A stretch of DNA of 64,000 nucleotides from JAXMAR01 sp046350295. Its GTDB lineage: Bacteria > Planctomycetota > Planctomycetia > Gemmatales > Gemmataceae. The translations under genes and the position numbers were made by a program. Positions 52,241 through 60,698 of this stretch are shown one piece after another (the stretch's first letter is position 1; the number at the start of each line of letters is the position of its first letter). The stretch is taken from NCBI GenBank assembly GCA_046350295.1, contig JAXMAR010000015.1, positions 62,001-126,000 of the forward strand, given 5' to 3'. The notes beneath the pieces are model-generated. The model did no database searches. It saw only the letters and a list, made by a program, of their open reading frames with translations, and was not told the DNA's origin.

Positions 52241-52458
52241 AGAGCCCTGCTGCTCAAAGCGGTATCGGGGAAAGAGACTCCCCAGGGCCGCGCGGCTTCG
52301 AACAGGGCGCGTTCCCATTCGTCGCGCGGCTGCGGCAGATTAGCGGCGCACATACGCTCGCGCAACACTTTGAGGACCAACTCCTCCGGGGCGATGCCGT
52401 GGCGACTGGCCTCTGCTTTCAAAGCGGCTTCGAGTGTGGGGTCGACGTTGACGACCAT
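52237..52458 (-). CDS. Ribbon-helix-helix-type antitoxin of the VapBC pair
   Basis: A 73-residue protein from ATG 52456-52458 with an ideal site (GGAGGAAAAGA). MVVNVDPTLEAALKAEASRH and GIAPEELVLKVLRERM form the beta-strand and two helices of an RHH antitoxin; the rest (PQPRDEWERALFEAARPWGV) is the toxin-binding tail. It probably autoregulates the operon. The partner toxin overlaps its stop codon and looks inactive. Confidence 0.78.
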   Translation of the reverse strand: MVVNVDPTLEAALKAEASRHGIAPEELVLKVLRERMCAANLPQPRDEWERALFEAARPWGVSFPDTALSSRAL

Positions 52459-52759
52459 TCTTTTCCTCCGTCGTCGAATGAGCGCTTCTGTGAGCGCACA
52501 GCCAATGCCATGATCTGCGATCGCGTTAGCGCTTCCCCCTGGCTCCTTCAAATCAGACCGCTAGCGGCGTTCCATTTCCTGTCAGATGCCTCGCAAGAAG
52601 ACCGAGGAAGAACGCGAGCGGGACCTCGTGTGTTGCAGTCAAAGTCATGATACCGTACGAGCAAGAGCCATTTGTTGTCCTTCAACATGGATAGCGTCAG
52701 AAAATGCTCCGCCCCATGCGTATTTGCATGTGCTTCTCCGTCTTGCGTATCCCCGCACT
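52459..52759. other. Intergenic stretch, no supported gene
   Basis: It lies upstream of the antitoxin and after the oxidoreductase 3' end, so it should hold the antitoxin promoter. A plus-strand frame begins MPRKKTEEERERDL at 52586 but soon becomes implausible. No RNA gene or clear terminator was seen. Confidence 0.4.
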
Positions 52760-53895
52760 TTACCCCGTCTGCGCCCACCCGCGCGTCTCCCGGCTCCGCA
52801 GGATCGCGTCACACAACACGATCTCACGATGCCCGTCCGCGAACGTCGGAAACGATCGCGGCGCGGTCTGGGCGCCGTCGATCGCCTGGTAGATCGCCCG
52901 GAATAGTTGCTTGAAGGTGTCCGGAAAGCCTTCGTTGTGTCCGCCCGGATAGTTCGCGAATGGCCGAACGCTAGGATGCAGCAGGGCGGGATCGCGGACG
53001 AGGAGTTCATTGGCCCGATCGCGTCGGCCGAGCCAGAGCTCGTTGGGTCGCTCGCTATCGAAAGCGAGCGCGCCTTTGGAGCCGGCGATCTCGAAGCGCA
53101 GGCAGTTCTTGCGCCCCGCGGTCACCTGCGACACCGTGCAGACGCCGCGCGCGCCGTTGGCGAGGCCGAGCAGGATCGAGCCGTAGTCCTCCGTACGGAT
53201 CGCGACCGGCTCCGTCTGGGGCGGGGCGCCCAGCTTGCTCTGAAAGGTCTCCACCGAACCCTGCGGCCGGCGCCGCACCGGGAGCATCGTCTTGAGGTCG
53301 GCGCAGACCTCGGTGACGTCGAGGCCGGTGACGTGCTGGACGAGGTCGAGCCAGTGCGTGCCGATATCGGCGACGGCGCGCAGCTCGCCGCCTTCCTCGG
53401 CCAGGACGCGCCAGTTGAAGTCGGTGTCGAAAAGGAGCCAGTCCTGGACGTAGGCGCCGCTGACGTGATAGATCTCGCCGAGCTCGCCGGAGAGGATGCG
53501 CTCGCGGATCTCCATGCAAAGGGGATAGAAGCGGCAGTTGTAGCAGACGGCGGCGATCCGGCTCGGATGGACCTGGCTCAGGCGGACTAGCTCGGCCGAT
53601 TCGATCGGGTCCATGGCGAGCGGCTTTTCGACCACGACGTGTTTGCCCGCTTCGAGCGCCTGCGCCGCCTGATCGAAGTGATGGCGGTTGGGGGAGGTGA
53701 TGTGGATCGTGTCGACGCTCGCATCCTCCAGGATCTCCTGAAATGAAGCGTAGCCGCGCCGCAGGCGGAGGCTCGCGGCCGCGGCGCGGCTCTTGTCGGG
53801 GCTGGAGCCGAGGATGCCGGCGACGGGTCGGCCGAGGCGGCGCAGGGCTTCGAGGTGGACGGGGCCAATGGTGCCGGTTCCGATGAGGGCGGTGC
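52760..53895 (-). CDS. Gfo/Idh/MocA-family oxidoreductase, 5' end disrupted
   Basis: A Rossmann-fold start is readable (CTALIGTGTIGPVHLEALRR), then DASVDTIHITSPNRHHFDQA and the family signature GKHVVVEKPLAM. The C-terminal dehydrogenase domain continues to 52760 (VADIGTHWLDLVQHVTGLDV, GLANGARGVCTVSQV, GGHNEGFPDTFKQLFRAIYQ). The frame is continuous but contains no ATG, GTG or TTG before the GTG at 53635, so a small indel near the expected ATG (53893-53895) seems to have cut the start. It is probably an NAD(P)-dependent sugar or inositol dehydrogenase, substrate unknown. It follows the ceramidase-like gene by 34 bp on the same strand. Confidence 0.75.
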
Positions 53896-53929
53896 ATCTC
53901 GGGTGACCTTGAGGTGTGCATGCGCCGGG

Positions 53930-55212
53930 TTATTTGACTCCGAGCACCGAGCGGATCGCCGCGCAGGATCGCTTCGCTGCGTGGGCCGGCGAGGGCGAAC
54001 GGCTGAACTGTAGCCGCCTTGCAAGTAGGCGTCGGCGGTGGGGATGTAGTCAGCGTCGCCGTCGCCGTAGCCGGCGACGGCGATGGGGCTTCGAGCGGCG
54101 CTGCTCCTGAGCGAAGAGCTGGCAATCGATGAACGGCTCGCCCGGCAGGTGGACGACCTTGATGGAGCCCAGATCGAGGCACGACATCGATGCTTGAGGC
54201 GCTCCAGCCAGGCGAGTTGGAAGGCGGCGTTGCGCCGCGCCCGCGTTTGTTTGGGGTCGCTCAGGATAGCCCGGCTCTGCTCGGCGCCGAATGTCTTCTC
54301 GCCGCGCGGCGGCAGCGTGACCGGCTCGATGCGCCAGGCGAAATCCTTCACCGCTTGCCGCGTCGTCACGCGCCAGGCGGCGGTCATCGCGTCGTAGATG
54401 CGGTCGCGCAGCACGGGTCGGGTCTCGTGGGCGCCGTCGTTGTATTTGCCGGCCGTGATATTGCCGGAGCAGCCGGTGAAGTAGATCTGGAAGACGTCCG
54501 GCTCCTCGTCCTGCCGGCGCTTGCGGGCGAGGCCGCAGAAGTCGCTGCTGACGCGGCCGTCGCCATAGTAGCTCATGGGATGGGTGGCGTAGTAGCTGAG
54601 GGCGACGAGCGGGGTGGCGCCGTTCCAGAAGCTGACGGTTCGCAGCCAGGGATCGATGAGCCCTTCCGGCTCAGCGCGGACCTTGGGGTCGCGGGTGGCG
54701 CTGGTGCGGGTGAAGCGGACGCGGCCGTCGTCGCCGAGAATGCGCCGGTTGGAGGCGACGGCGTGGACGCGGCCATGGCCGAAGCCGGCATGGGTCCATT
54801 CGCGCGTCCGTTTGAGGGATTCCTGGGCGGCGGCGGCGACGCGGTCGACGCAGCCCTGGAAAAACTTCAGATCCAGAGAGGTGGCCGGCATCGGCTGCTT
54901 CTGGATGAGTCGCTCGGCCGCGGGGTCCGCGAAGGGGGCGTTGTGCTGGTGTACGCAATGGACCGCGACTTTCTCCGGCACGGTGTGGACGGCGCGGGCT
55001 ATGGCGCGGCGGAAGGCCTCGTTCCCCTCGTTACGCAGTCCGGTCCAATCGACCGCGCACAGGACGACCGGCTGTCCGTGGCCAAGCAGGACGACGCCGA
55101 GGGCGAAGAGGGGATCGTCAACACCGCGGACAGCCTCGATCCAGCCGCCGCAAAGCGGATGGCCCTCGGGCGGCGTGACGTCGCAACGAAATGTGGCCAG
55201 GTGCAAGGGCAT
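53930..55212 (-). pseudogene. Neutral/alkaline ceramidase-like protein, frameshifted
   Basis: Starts MPLHLATFRCDVTPPEGHPL. The ceramidase N-terminal domain pattern is clear: VVLCAVDWTGLRNEG, VAVHCVHQHNAPFADP (His cluster), SYYATHPMSYYGDGRVSSDF and QIYFTGCSGNITAGKYND. After about 54185 (AWLERLKHR) the expected GSIKVVHLPGEPFID is found in another frame; later YGDGDADYIPTADAYLQGGY returns to the first frame, and the end (FALAGPRSEAIL) shifts again before TAA at 53930. At least four indels. This family often lies with Gfo/Idh/MocA genes in planctomycetes and may act on N-acyl compounds or be a non-ceramidase hydrolase. Confidence 0.75.
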
Positions 55213-55247
55213 GACATTGTTCCTCAACGGACACGCGCTTGAAGCTG

Positions 55248-55268
55248 TTCAAAACAGGGACCGTCCCT
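55248..55268. repeat. Dispersed palindromic element (GGGACNGTCCC type), partial copy 3
   Basis: TTCAAAACAGGGACCGTCCC plus one T matches the left half of the copy at 42.56 kb, including its TTCAAAAC lead. The right arm is degenerate (GTGGGGACAGGCC near 55304). It lies upstream of the ceramidase-like gene. Confidence 0.55.
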
Positions 55269-55466
55269 CTGCTTTGCCAAATCACCCAGTTTTCCGGGTG
55301 GTGGGGACAGGCCGGCTTTGGAACAAGCGGTCCGCCTCGTCCGTCTTTTCCACCCTTATCTTTAGCCAAAACATTAAAAAATGTGGAAACCGACTAGCGA
55401 AAGGGGGTGGCTTTTGCCGATGATAAGGGATAAGCGTCCCGAGAACCATCCTTCAGGCGACGGAAA

Positions 55467-56391
55467 ATGAAAAGTAATCGCAGGCTTCAGGCGCGTCTGT
55501 TCGGCGCTGCGCTGGCGGCGGCGGCGCTCTTCGGCGCTCCGAGCTGGCTTTACGCCCAGGCTGGCGGCACCGCGGGAACCACCACCGGTACCACGAGCGG
55601 CCCGACGGCCGGCACCACGACGACGACCAGCGCGGGCTTCACGGGCGGCTCCGGCAGCGGCAGCACATCGACGGCGACCAGTACGAGCTTCGCCGGCAGC
55701 ACGGCCACCCAGTTCTCGGGTGGACAGGGACTCTCCTTCAGCGGCGGGTCGGGAGGAACGACCAGCACGGGCATTCTCGGCGGCGCGGCGCGCGGCGGCA
55801 CGTCGTACACCGCTCCCTCTCCGACCAGCTACAATCCGTTCACGGCGACCTATATCAGTCCTCTGGCGGCCGGAGCCACCGCCCTGAGCAGCACGACCTC
55901 CATGGGCAAGCGCCACCACCATCGCCAGCGGCGCTCGCACAGGACCGGGCGCGGCGACCTCCACCGCCGCCATTGCCCGCGCCCTTTACTCACTGGAGCT
56001 GACCACGACCACGGGCCGCACCGGTAGCGGCGGCTTCGGACCTGCCGGCTTCGGCAGCGTGGCGGGGGCGGGCGTAACGACCTATCGCGGCCCAAGCTCG
56101 AGCTTCACGACTTACGGGACCTATCGCAATCCTTCCTACATCACCACGCTCGACGAATCCATACCCATCGTGGCGCACGCGGCCCCCGAGTTGCAACGCA
56201 ACCTACAAACCATGCTGGACAATTCCGCCGCCTTGAGAAAGCTGCGCGGCCTCGATGTGGCCGTCGACTCAGGGACCGTCGTCTTGCGCGGCGCCGTCAC
56301 CTCCGAGCGCGAGCGCAAGCTCGTCGAAGGGATGGTGCGGCTCACGCCGGGGGTGCGCGATGTTCGAAATGAGCTGTCAGTAGTGAAATAG
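55467..56391 (+). pseudogene. Exported Gly/Ser/Thr-rich BON-domain protein, frameshifted
   Basis: Starts MKSNRRLQARLFGAALAAAA, a signal peptide ending SWLYAQA, then a long Gly/Thr/Ser-rich region (GTTTGTTSGPTAGTTTTTSA). At about 55908 the frame changes: the first frame gives His/Arg-rich sequence, while the +1 frame continues as SATTIASGARTGPGAATSTA through VAGAGVTTYRG to a C-terminal BON domain (LRKLRGLDVAVDSGTVVLRG then GVRDVRNELSVV). BON domains bind membranes or glycans. Total length about 308 residues. One indel separates the two halves, so it is a pseudogene or a sequence error. Confidence 0.75.
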
Positions 56392-56491
56392 ACGGGGCTG
56401 CTTTCAACAGTTCCTACGAGGGGCAGGTTGCCTGGCGTGCCGGTCGGCAGGCCAGGCGGCCTGCCCCACGCTGTTAGCGGCCTGTCCCCAC

Positions 56492-56974
56492 TCAATCTCC
56501 CGTGCCCAGCTCCGTCTCGGCCTCGATTTTTCCTTCCGGCTGGTAGGCGGCGCCGGCGAGCAGCCAGGTCCGCACCCAGGGGAGCGCCTCTTCCAGGCGT
56601 TTCTTGCCCGCCTCACTCAGCTCGGTGGAGAAGCCGAAACGGTCGCCGGGGATCGTCAGCAGCCAGGCGGGCGGATGATTGCGGCTCAGCGCCTGGGCGA
56701 GACCGAGCAGTCCTTCGGGATTCAGGATGTGCGGATCCCGGTTTTCCGTCGCGGGCTGCAGCCGACGCATGCGGATGCCCGGCTGCTTGCGCACCGCATC
56801 GATGAAGAGAACCGCTTCCGCCGCGACGATGCGTTCGGCCAACTCCGGCGTGAGTTGGTGGGCATCGACAATTTCCAGGTCCGGCGCTTTCCAGCCGGCG
56901 ACAGCCCGCACGAGCCGGGGCCCCAGACCGTCGTCGCCGCGCATCTCATTACCGAATCCAATCAACAGCTTCAT
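56492..56974 (-). CDS. Hydrogenase-maturation-type endopeptidase (HyaD/HycI family)
   Basis: A 160-residue protein from ATG 56972-56974 (the upstream extension to 57037 has no support). It begins KLLIGFGNEMRGDDGLGPR, the family signature GxGNxxxxDDGxG, followed by EIVDAHQLTPELAERI and AVLFIDAV with the second acidic metal ligand. Enzymes of this family trim the C-terminus of NiFe-hydrogenase large subunits. The usual later His of the metal site is not obvious and no hydrogenase genes are in the window. Confidence 0.82.
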   Translation of the reverse strand: MKLLIGFGNEMRGDDGLGPRLVRAVAGWKAPDLEIVDAHQLTPELAERIVAAEAVLFIDAVRKQPGIRMRRLQPATENRDPHILNPEGLLGLAQALSRNHPPAWLLTIPGDRFGFSTELSEAGKKRLEEALPWVRTWLLAGAAYQPEGKIEAETELGTGD

Positions 56975-57115
56975 CGCTCGCTGACCTCCGACCTCTCGAC
57001 CTCGACAGGAAGTATACAGGCTCAGGAGCGCGAGCAAAGGGCGCCAACCTGTTCAAAGGACGCCGCATCCGTATCTTCTGGCAGGCGGACTGGGCGCTCC
57101 CGAGGACACGCTGCG

Positions 57116-58531
57116 ATGGCCAATCCCGACACCGGCGGCACGCGGAGGCGCCTCCTCTGTTCGCTCGGCGCAAGCGTTTTCGGCGCTCTCGTCTTGCTTC
57201 TCCTTCCCGAACGCGCCGAGGCCGCGAACCCGCTTCATTTGCCCCTCTGGAGCGTCGCACCGTTCGCGCTTTTGCTCCTGGGCATCGCCCTCTTGCCGCT
57301 CGTCGCCCGGCATTTCTGGGAAAGCAATCGCAACAAGGGGCTTGTCTCGCTCGGCCTTGCCCTGCCGACGTCCGTGCTGCTCTTCGTTCATCAGTGGACG
57401 ACCGGGGAAGACACGCTGCATCCGCTCGGACACGCCCTGGGCGATTATGCCTCCTTCATCCTCCTTGTCGGCGCGCTCTACACGGTTTCGGGCGGCATCC
57501 TGGTGCGCGGCGACATCCTGCCGCGACCCACCGTCAACGCGGCCTTCCTCGGCCTCGGCTGCGTCCTGGCCAACTTCCTCGGCACCACGGGCGCCAGCGT
57601 CCTGCTCATCCGGCCGCTGCTCCGCATCAACCGGCATCGGCGCCACGTCAAGCACATCCCCGTTTTCTTTATCTTCACCGTCTCCAACCTCGGCGGACTG
57701 CTCACGCCGCTCGGCGATCCGCCTCTTTTCCTCGGCTTTCTCCAGGGCGTGCCGTTCGCCTGGACGCTCCGCCTGTGGCCGCAATGGCTGCTGGCCAACG
57801 GCCTGGCGCTCGCGATGTTCCTGGTGTGGGATGGCGTTGCATTCAAGCGCGAGGGGCCCGAGGCGCGTGACGCGGAGCTGATGGGGAAGGACGTGCTGCG
57901 CCTGAGCGGCAAGCGGAACCTCGTTTTCCTTGCCGGGATCATCGCGGCGGTGCTGGTTCAGCGTGCCCTGGACCCGCCTTGGGGACAGATCGCGAGCGGG
58001 GCGGCGCTATTCGTGCTGGCGTTGCTGTCCTGGATCTTCACGCGTCCCTCGCTACGTTTGGCCAACGCCTTCCACTGGGCGCCGATCATCGAGGTCGCCG
58101 TCGTTTTCGCGGGCATCTTCGTGACGATGGTTCCGGCGCTCGCCATTCTTCAAGAGAGCCGCGCGGCATTGGGCGTCGACCGACCCTGGCAATACTTCTG
58201 GCTCACCGGCGGCCTCTCCAGCTTCCTCGACAACGCCCCGACTTACAGCGCCTTCGCGACCATGGCGGCGGGGGGAGTCGATTTCGGCCGCCTCGCCGCC
58301 GATCAGGTTCCGGGCCTGGACGGTCCGCTCGTTCTCGCGGCGATCAGCTGCGGGGCGGTCTTCATGGGCGCGAACACCTACATCGGCAACGGGCCGAACT
58401 TCATGGTGAAAGCCATCGCGGAGGAGGCGGGGTATCCGACACCGAGCTTTATGGGGTACTTGGCCTATTCGGTGGGGATCTTGCTGCCGATCTTCGTGTT
58501 GATAACGCTCGTCTTCTTCCGGCCGATGTAA
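57116..58531 (+). CDS. CitMHS_2 / NhaD-like ion transporter
   Basis: A 471-residue integral membrane protein from ATG 57116 (MANPDTGGTRRRLLCSLGAS). A signal-like first helix is followed by about 11 hydrophobic segments with two inverted halves, seen in the paired motifs LANFLGTTGASVLLIRPLLR plus VSNLGGLLTPLGDPPLFLGF, and GGLSSFLDNAPTYSAFATMA plus GAVFMGANTYIGNGPNFMVK. The Asn/Gly/Asp-rich GDPP and DNAPT motifs are those of Na+/H+ antiporters and citrate-type carriers of the ion transporter superfamily. Probably a sodium:proton antiporter or anion carrier of the inner membrane. Confidence 0.87.
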   Translation: MANPDTGGTRRRLLCSLGASVFGALVLLLLPERAEAANPLHLPLWSVAPFALLLLGIALLPLVARHFWESNRNKGLVSLGLALPTSVLLFVHQWTTGEDTLHPLGHALGDYASFILLVGALYTVSGGILVRGDILPRPTVNAAFLGLGCVLANFLGTTGASVLLIRPLLRINRHRRHVKHIPVFFIFTVSNLGGLLTPLGDPPLFLGFLQGVPFAWTLRLWPQWLLANGLALAMFLVWDGVAFKREGPEARDAELMGKDVLRLSGKRNLVFLAGIIAAVLVQRALDPPWGQIASGAALFVLALLSWIFTRPSLRLANAFHWAPIIEVAVVFAGIFVTMVPALAILQESRAALGVDRPWQYFWLTGGLSSFLDNAPTYSAFATMAAGGVDFGRLAADQVPGLDGPLVLAAISCGAVFMGANTYIGNGPNFMVKAIAEEAGYPTPSFMGYLAYSVGILLPIFVLITLVFFRPM

Positions 58532-58545
58532 TTCCTGCTCCTGTT

Positions 58546-58660
58546 CCTAATCATAATCTTAATCCTAATCCTAATCCTAATCCGAATCTGCTGACAGGAC
58601 GACATTGGATCAGGCGAGACAAAGGAGGATTAAGATTAAGATTAGGATTAAGATTAGGAT
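58546..58660. repeat. Facing arrays of TAATCC-type hexamers (large hairpin)
   Basis: Left array 58546-58583 is repeats of CCTAAT/CTTAAT; right array 58627-58660 is their reverse complement (GGATTA/AGATTA). About 43 bases separate them. The element sits exactly between the stops of two convergent genes, so it could form a long stem and end transcription from both sides. Telomere-like by sequence, but internal and inverted. Confidence 0.75.
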
Positions 58661-58672
58661 CGGTTCTTGACT

Positions 58673-59284
58673 TTACTTGGTCTTCGGTCTTTTCGCGATG
58701 TACCCCTTGATCATATTGGTCGCATGGGCGGTGGCGCCTTCGCGCGGGTCGCCGCCCATCCAGTAGCCGGAGCCGCCGGTGCGTTTGCCGTTGCGGAGCG
58801 GAGGCTCGCCGAGTTGCGTCGTCGTGAGCGCCGGCATGGGAAATGAGTCGTTCTTGCGCATGGCATTGCCCCACTCTTCCAGCGTGACCGGATGGCCCAG
58901 CATCGTCGGGTCGAAGACGAGCCATTGCACCTTGTCGCCGACGCGGACAGGCACAAGCGGGGCGACGTGGAAGTCCCAGCTCATCGTCCCTTTCGGCGTC
59001 TTGGCGAAGAGGCGGTTCTTGCCCGAGAAGGCCCAGGCGCGGCGCAGCTCGACGCCCATCTGTCGGAGTTGCAGGGTCATCAAATGGCACCGGGCGTAGC
59101 AGCCATCGGCCGGGAAATCGTACGCGAGGTCCTGATGACGGAGCATGGAGAAGAGGACGAACGCCTTCTGCTGATCGAGCGCGTTGACCTCGGCCGGATC
59201 CTCGGGCAGGCCGAAGGCGCCGGCGGCTGCCGAGGTGGCGACGGCGAAGCAGAGGACGAAAGCAGGACAAAAGCGGCGAAGCAT
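58673..59284 (-). CDS. Exported protein-glutaminase-like protein
   Basis: A 203-residue protein from ATG 59282-59284. Signal peptide MLRRFCPAFVLCFAVATSAA. The core resembles the protein-glutamine glutaminase fold: DGCYARCHLM with the catalytic Cys at 62, then WDFHVAPLV with His 106, and WLVFDPTMLG with Asp 125, the expected Cys-His-Asp order and spacing. Such enzymes deamidate glutamine side chains in proteins and are made as secreted proenzymes or effectors. Here the family is inferred from motifs only. It ends Lys/Arg-rich (YIAKRPKTK). Confidence 0.75.
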   Translation of the reverse strand: MLRRFCPAFVLCFAVATSAAAGAFGLPEDPAEVNALDQQKAFVLFSMLRHQDLAYDFPADGCYARCHLMTLQLRQMGVELRRAWAFSGKNRLFAKTPKGTMSWDFHVAPLVPVRVGDKVQWLVFDPTMLGHPVTLEEWGNAMRKNDSFPMPALTTTQLGEPPLRNGKRTGGSGYWMGGDPREGATAHATNMIKGYIAKRPKTK

Positions 59285-59517
59285 GGGTGTGGTTTCAGTG
59301 GCGGCGACTACACCAGGATAGCGTCGCGGCGGACGGCGCCGGACCATCTTTCCGACGATTGAGCGATTGTAACCGATGCGGGGCCGGGCCGAAAGAAATC
59401 CGGTTTTTTCTCGTTCCTTTTGCCGCGGCGGCGCTTAGAGTAACAACCACAACCATCCGCCCGGGCCCGTCGTTGCCCGCCTTTGGCCCGGCCGTTCCGC
59501 AACCGGGAGTCCATCCG

Positions 59518-60606
59518 ATGCGCATCCTTGCTCTCATGGTGTCCGCGCTGGTTCTCGTCCTTCAGCCCGCCGCGAGCGACGCGGGAAAGGACAAGGGCGT
59601 CAAGAAAGAGACGAAGAAGAAAGAAGTCTGGACCGATCCCGAAGACGCCTCGATCCCCATCGATTTCTACCTGCAGGGGGAGTACCTCGGCAAGTCGAAG
59701 GAGGGCACGGTCGGCGCCCAGGTCATCGCCCTGGGGAACGGCGAGTTCCAGGCGGTGATCTACCCCGGCGGCCTGCCCGGCTCCGGCTGGGACGGCAAGA
59801 ACCGCAGCCTGATGCAAGGGTGCCTCGGAGACGACGGGGTTGTCTTCAGCCCCGCGACCGGAAAACGCAGGTACATCGCCCAGAAGCCGGAGGAGTTCTC
59901 CGCCACCGCGAAGTTTCCTCCGGTCGGGCAGCAGGATCACTCGGGCAAACTCACGAAGGGGGTGCTCGTCATCAAGGGGAAGGACGGCGCTAGCGTCAAG
60001 CTTGCATCGATCGCTCGCAAGAGCAACACGATGGGTCTGAAGGCGCCGCCGGGCGCGGTCGTTCTCTTCGACGGCAAAGACGCCAGCGCGTGGAACCGCG
60101 GCCGGGTCGACAAGGGCGTCCTCAACACCGACGGCTCGGACATCGTCACCAAGAAAAAGTTCAACAACTACACGGCCCACGTCGAGTTCCTGCTCCCCTT
60201 CCGGCCCGACGCGCGCGGCCAGGGACGCGGCAACAGCGGCTTCTACCAGGTCGATCACTACGAGGTGCAGATCCTCGACAGCTTCGGCCTGGAGGGGAAA
60301 GACAACGAATGCGGCGGCATCTACACGAAGAAGACGCCGATTCTCAACATGTGCCTCCCGCCCTTGCAATGGCAGACCTATGACGTGGACTTCACGAACG
60401 CCGTCGCTGACGCCTCCGGCAAGAAGGTGAAGAACGCCCGCGTGACGGTCCGGCTCAACGGCGAAGTGATCCACGACAACGTCGAGATCACCGGCCCGAC
60501 CGGCGGCGGCCGCTCCGAGCCGGAAGCCACGCCCGGCCCCATCAAGCTCCAGGGGCACGGCAACCCGCTGCAATTCCGCAACATCTGGATCGTCGAGAAA
60601 AAGTAA
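59518..60606 (+). CDS. DUF1080 (3-keto-disaccharide hydrolase-like) exported protein
   Basis: A 362-residue protein from ATG 59518. Signal peptide MRILALMVSALVLVLQPAAS. After a Lys-rich linker, an N-terminal region of about 150 residues precedes the DUF1080 domain (about 175-360): AVVLFDGKDASAWNRG, YTAHVEFLLPFRP, GNSGFYQVDHYEVQILDSFG, CGGIYTKKTPILNMCLPPLQ, WQTYDVDFTNA and HGNPLQFRNIWI. The fold is a LamG/concanavalin-like jelly roll. DUF1080 proteins are strongly expanded in planctomycetes and act on glycans. A stem-loop separates it from the sialidase gene on the same strand. Confidence 0.92.
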   Translation: MRILALMVSALVLVLQPAASDAGKDKGVKKETKKKEVWTDPEDASIPIDFYLQGEYLGKSKEGTVGAQVIALGNGEFQAVIYPGGLPGSGWDGKNRSLMQGCLGDDGVVFSPATGKRRYIAQKPEEFSATAKFPPVGQQDHSGKLTKGVLVIKGKDGASVKLASIARKSNTMGLKAPPGAVVLFDGKDASAWNRGRVDKGVLNTDGSDIVTKKKFNNYTAHVEFLLPFRPDARGQGRGNSGFYQVDHYEVQILDSFGLEGKDNECGGIYTKKTPILNMCLPPLQWQTYDVDFTNAVADASGKKVKNARVTVRLNGEVIHDNVEITGPTGGGRSEPEATPGPIKLQGHGNPLQFRNIWIVEKK

Positions 60607-60619
60607 CGGGAAACGTCCG

Positions 60620-60680
60620 GTCAGAGCCGGAAGCGTGGGCGACGGTGTTGAGCGCCGTCGCTTACGCTTCCGGCTCTGAC
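60620..60680 (+). terminator. 26-bp near-perfect stem-loop between the DUF1080 and sialidase genes
   Basis: Arms 60620-60645 and 60655-60680 (GTCAGAGCCGGAAGCGT type) are inverted repeats with two mismatches. It lies 13 bp after the DUF1080 stop and 18 bp before the sialidase start. It has no T-run, so it may attenuate transcription or be a dispersed palindromic repeat. Confidence 0.65.
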
Positions 60681-60698
60681 ATTCGCGGAGAAAAGGTC

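Noticed and set aside
58546..58660. Chromosome end or telomere
   Set aside because: Hexamer arrays are internal, inverted against each other, and sit between two complete convergent genes.
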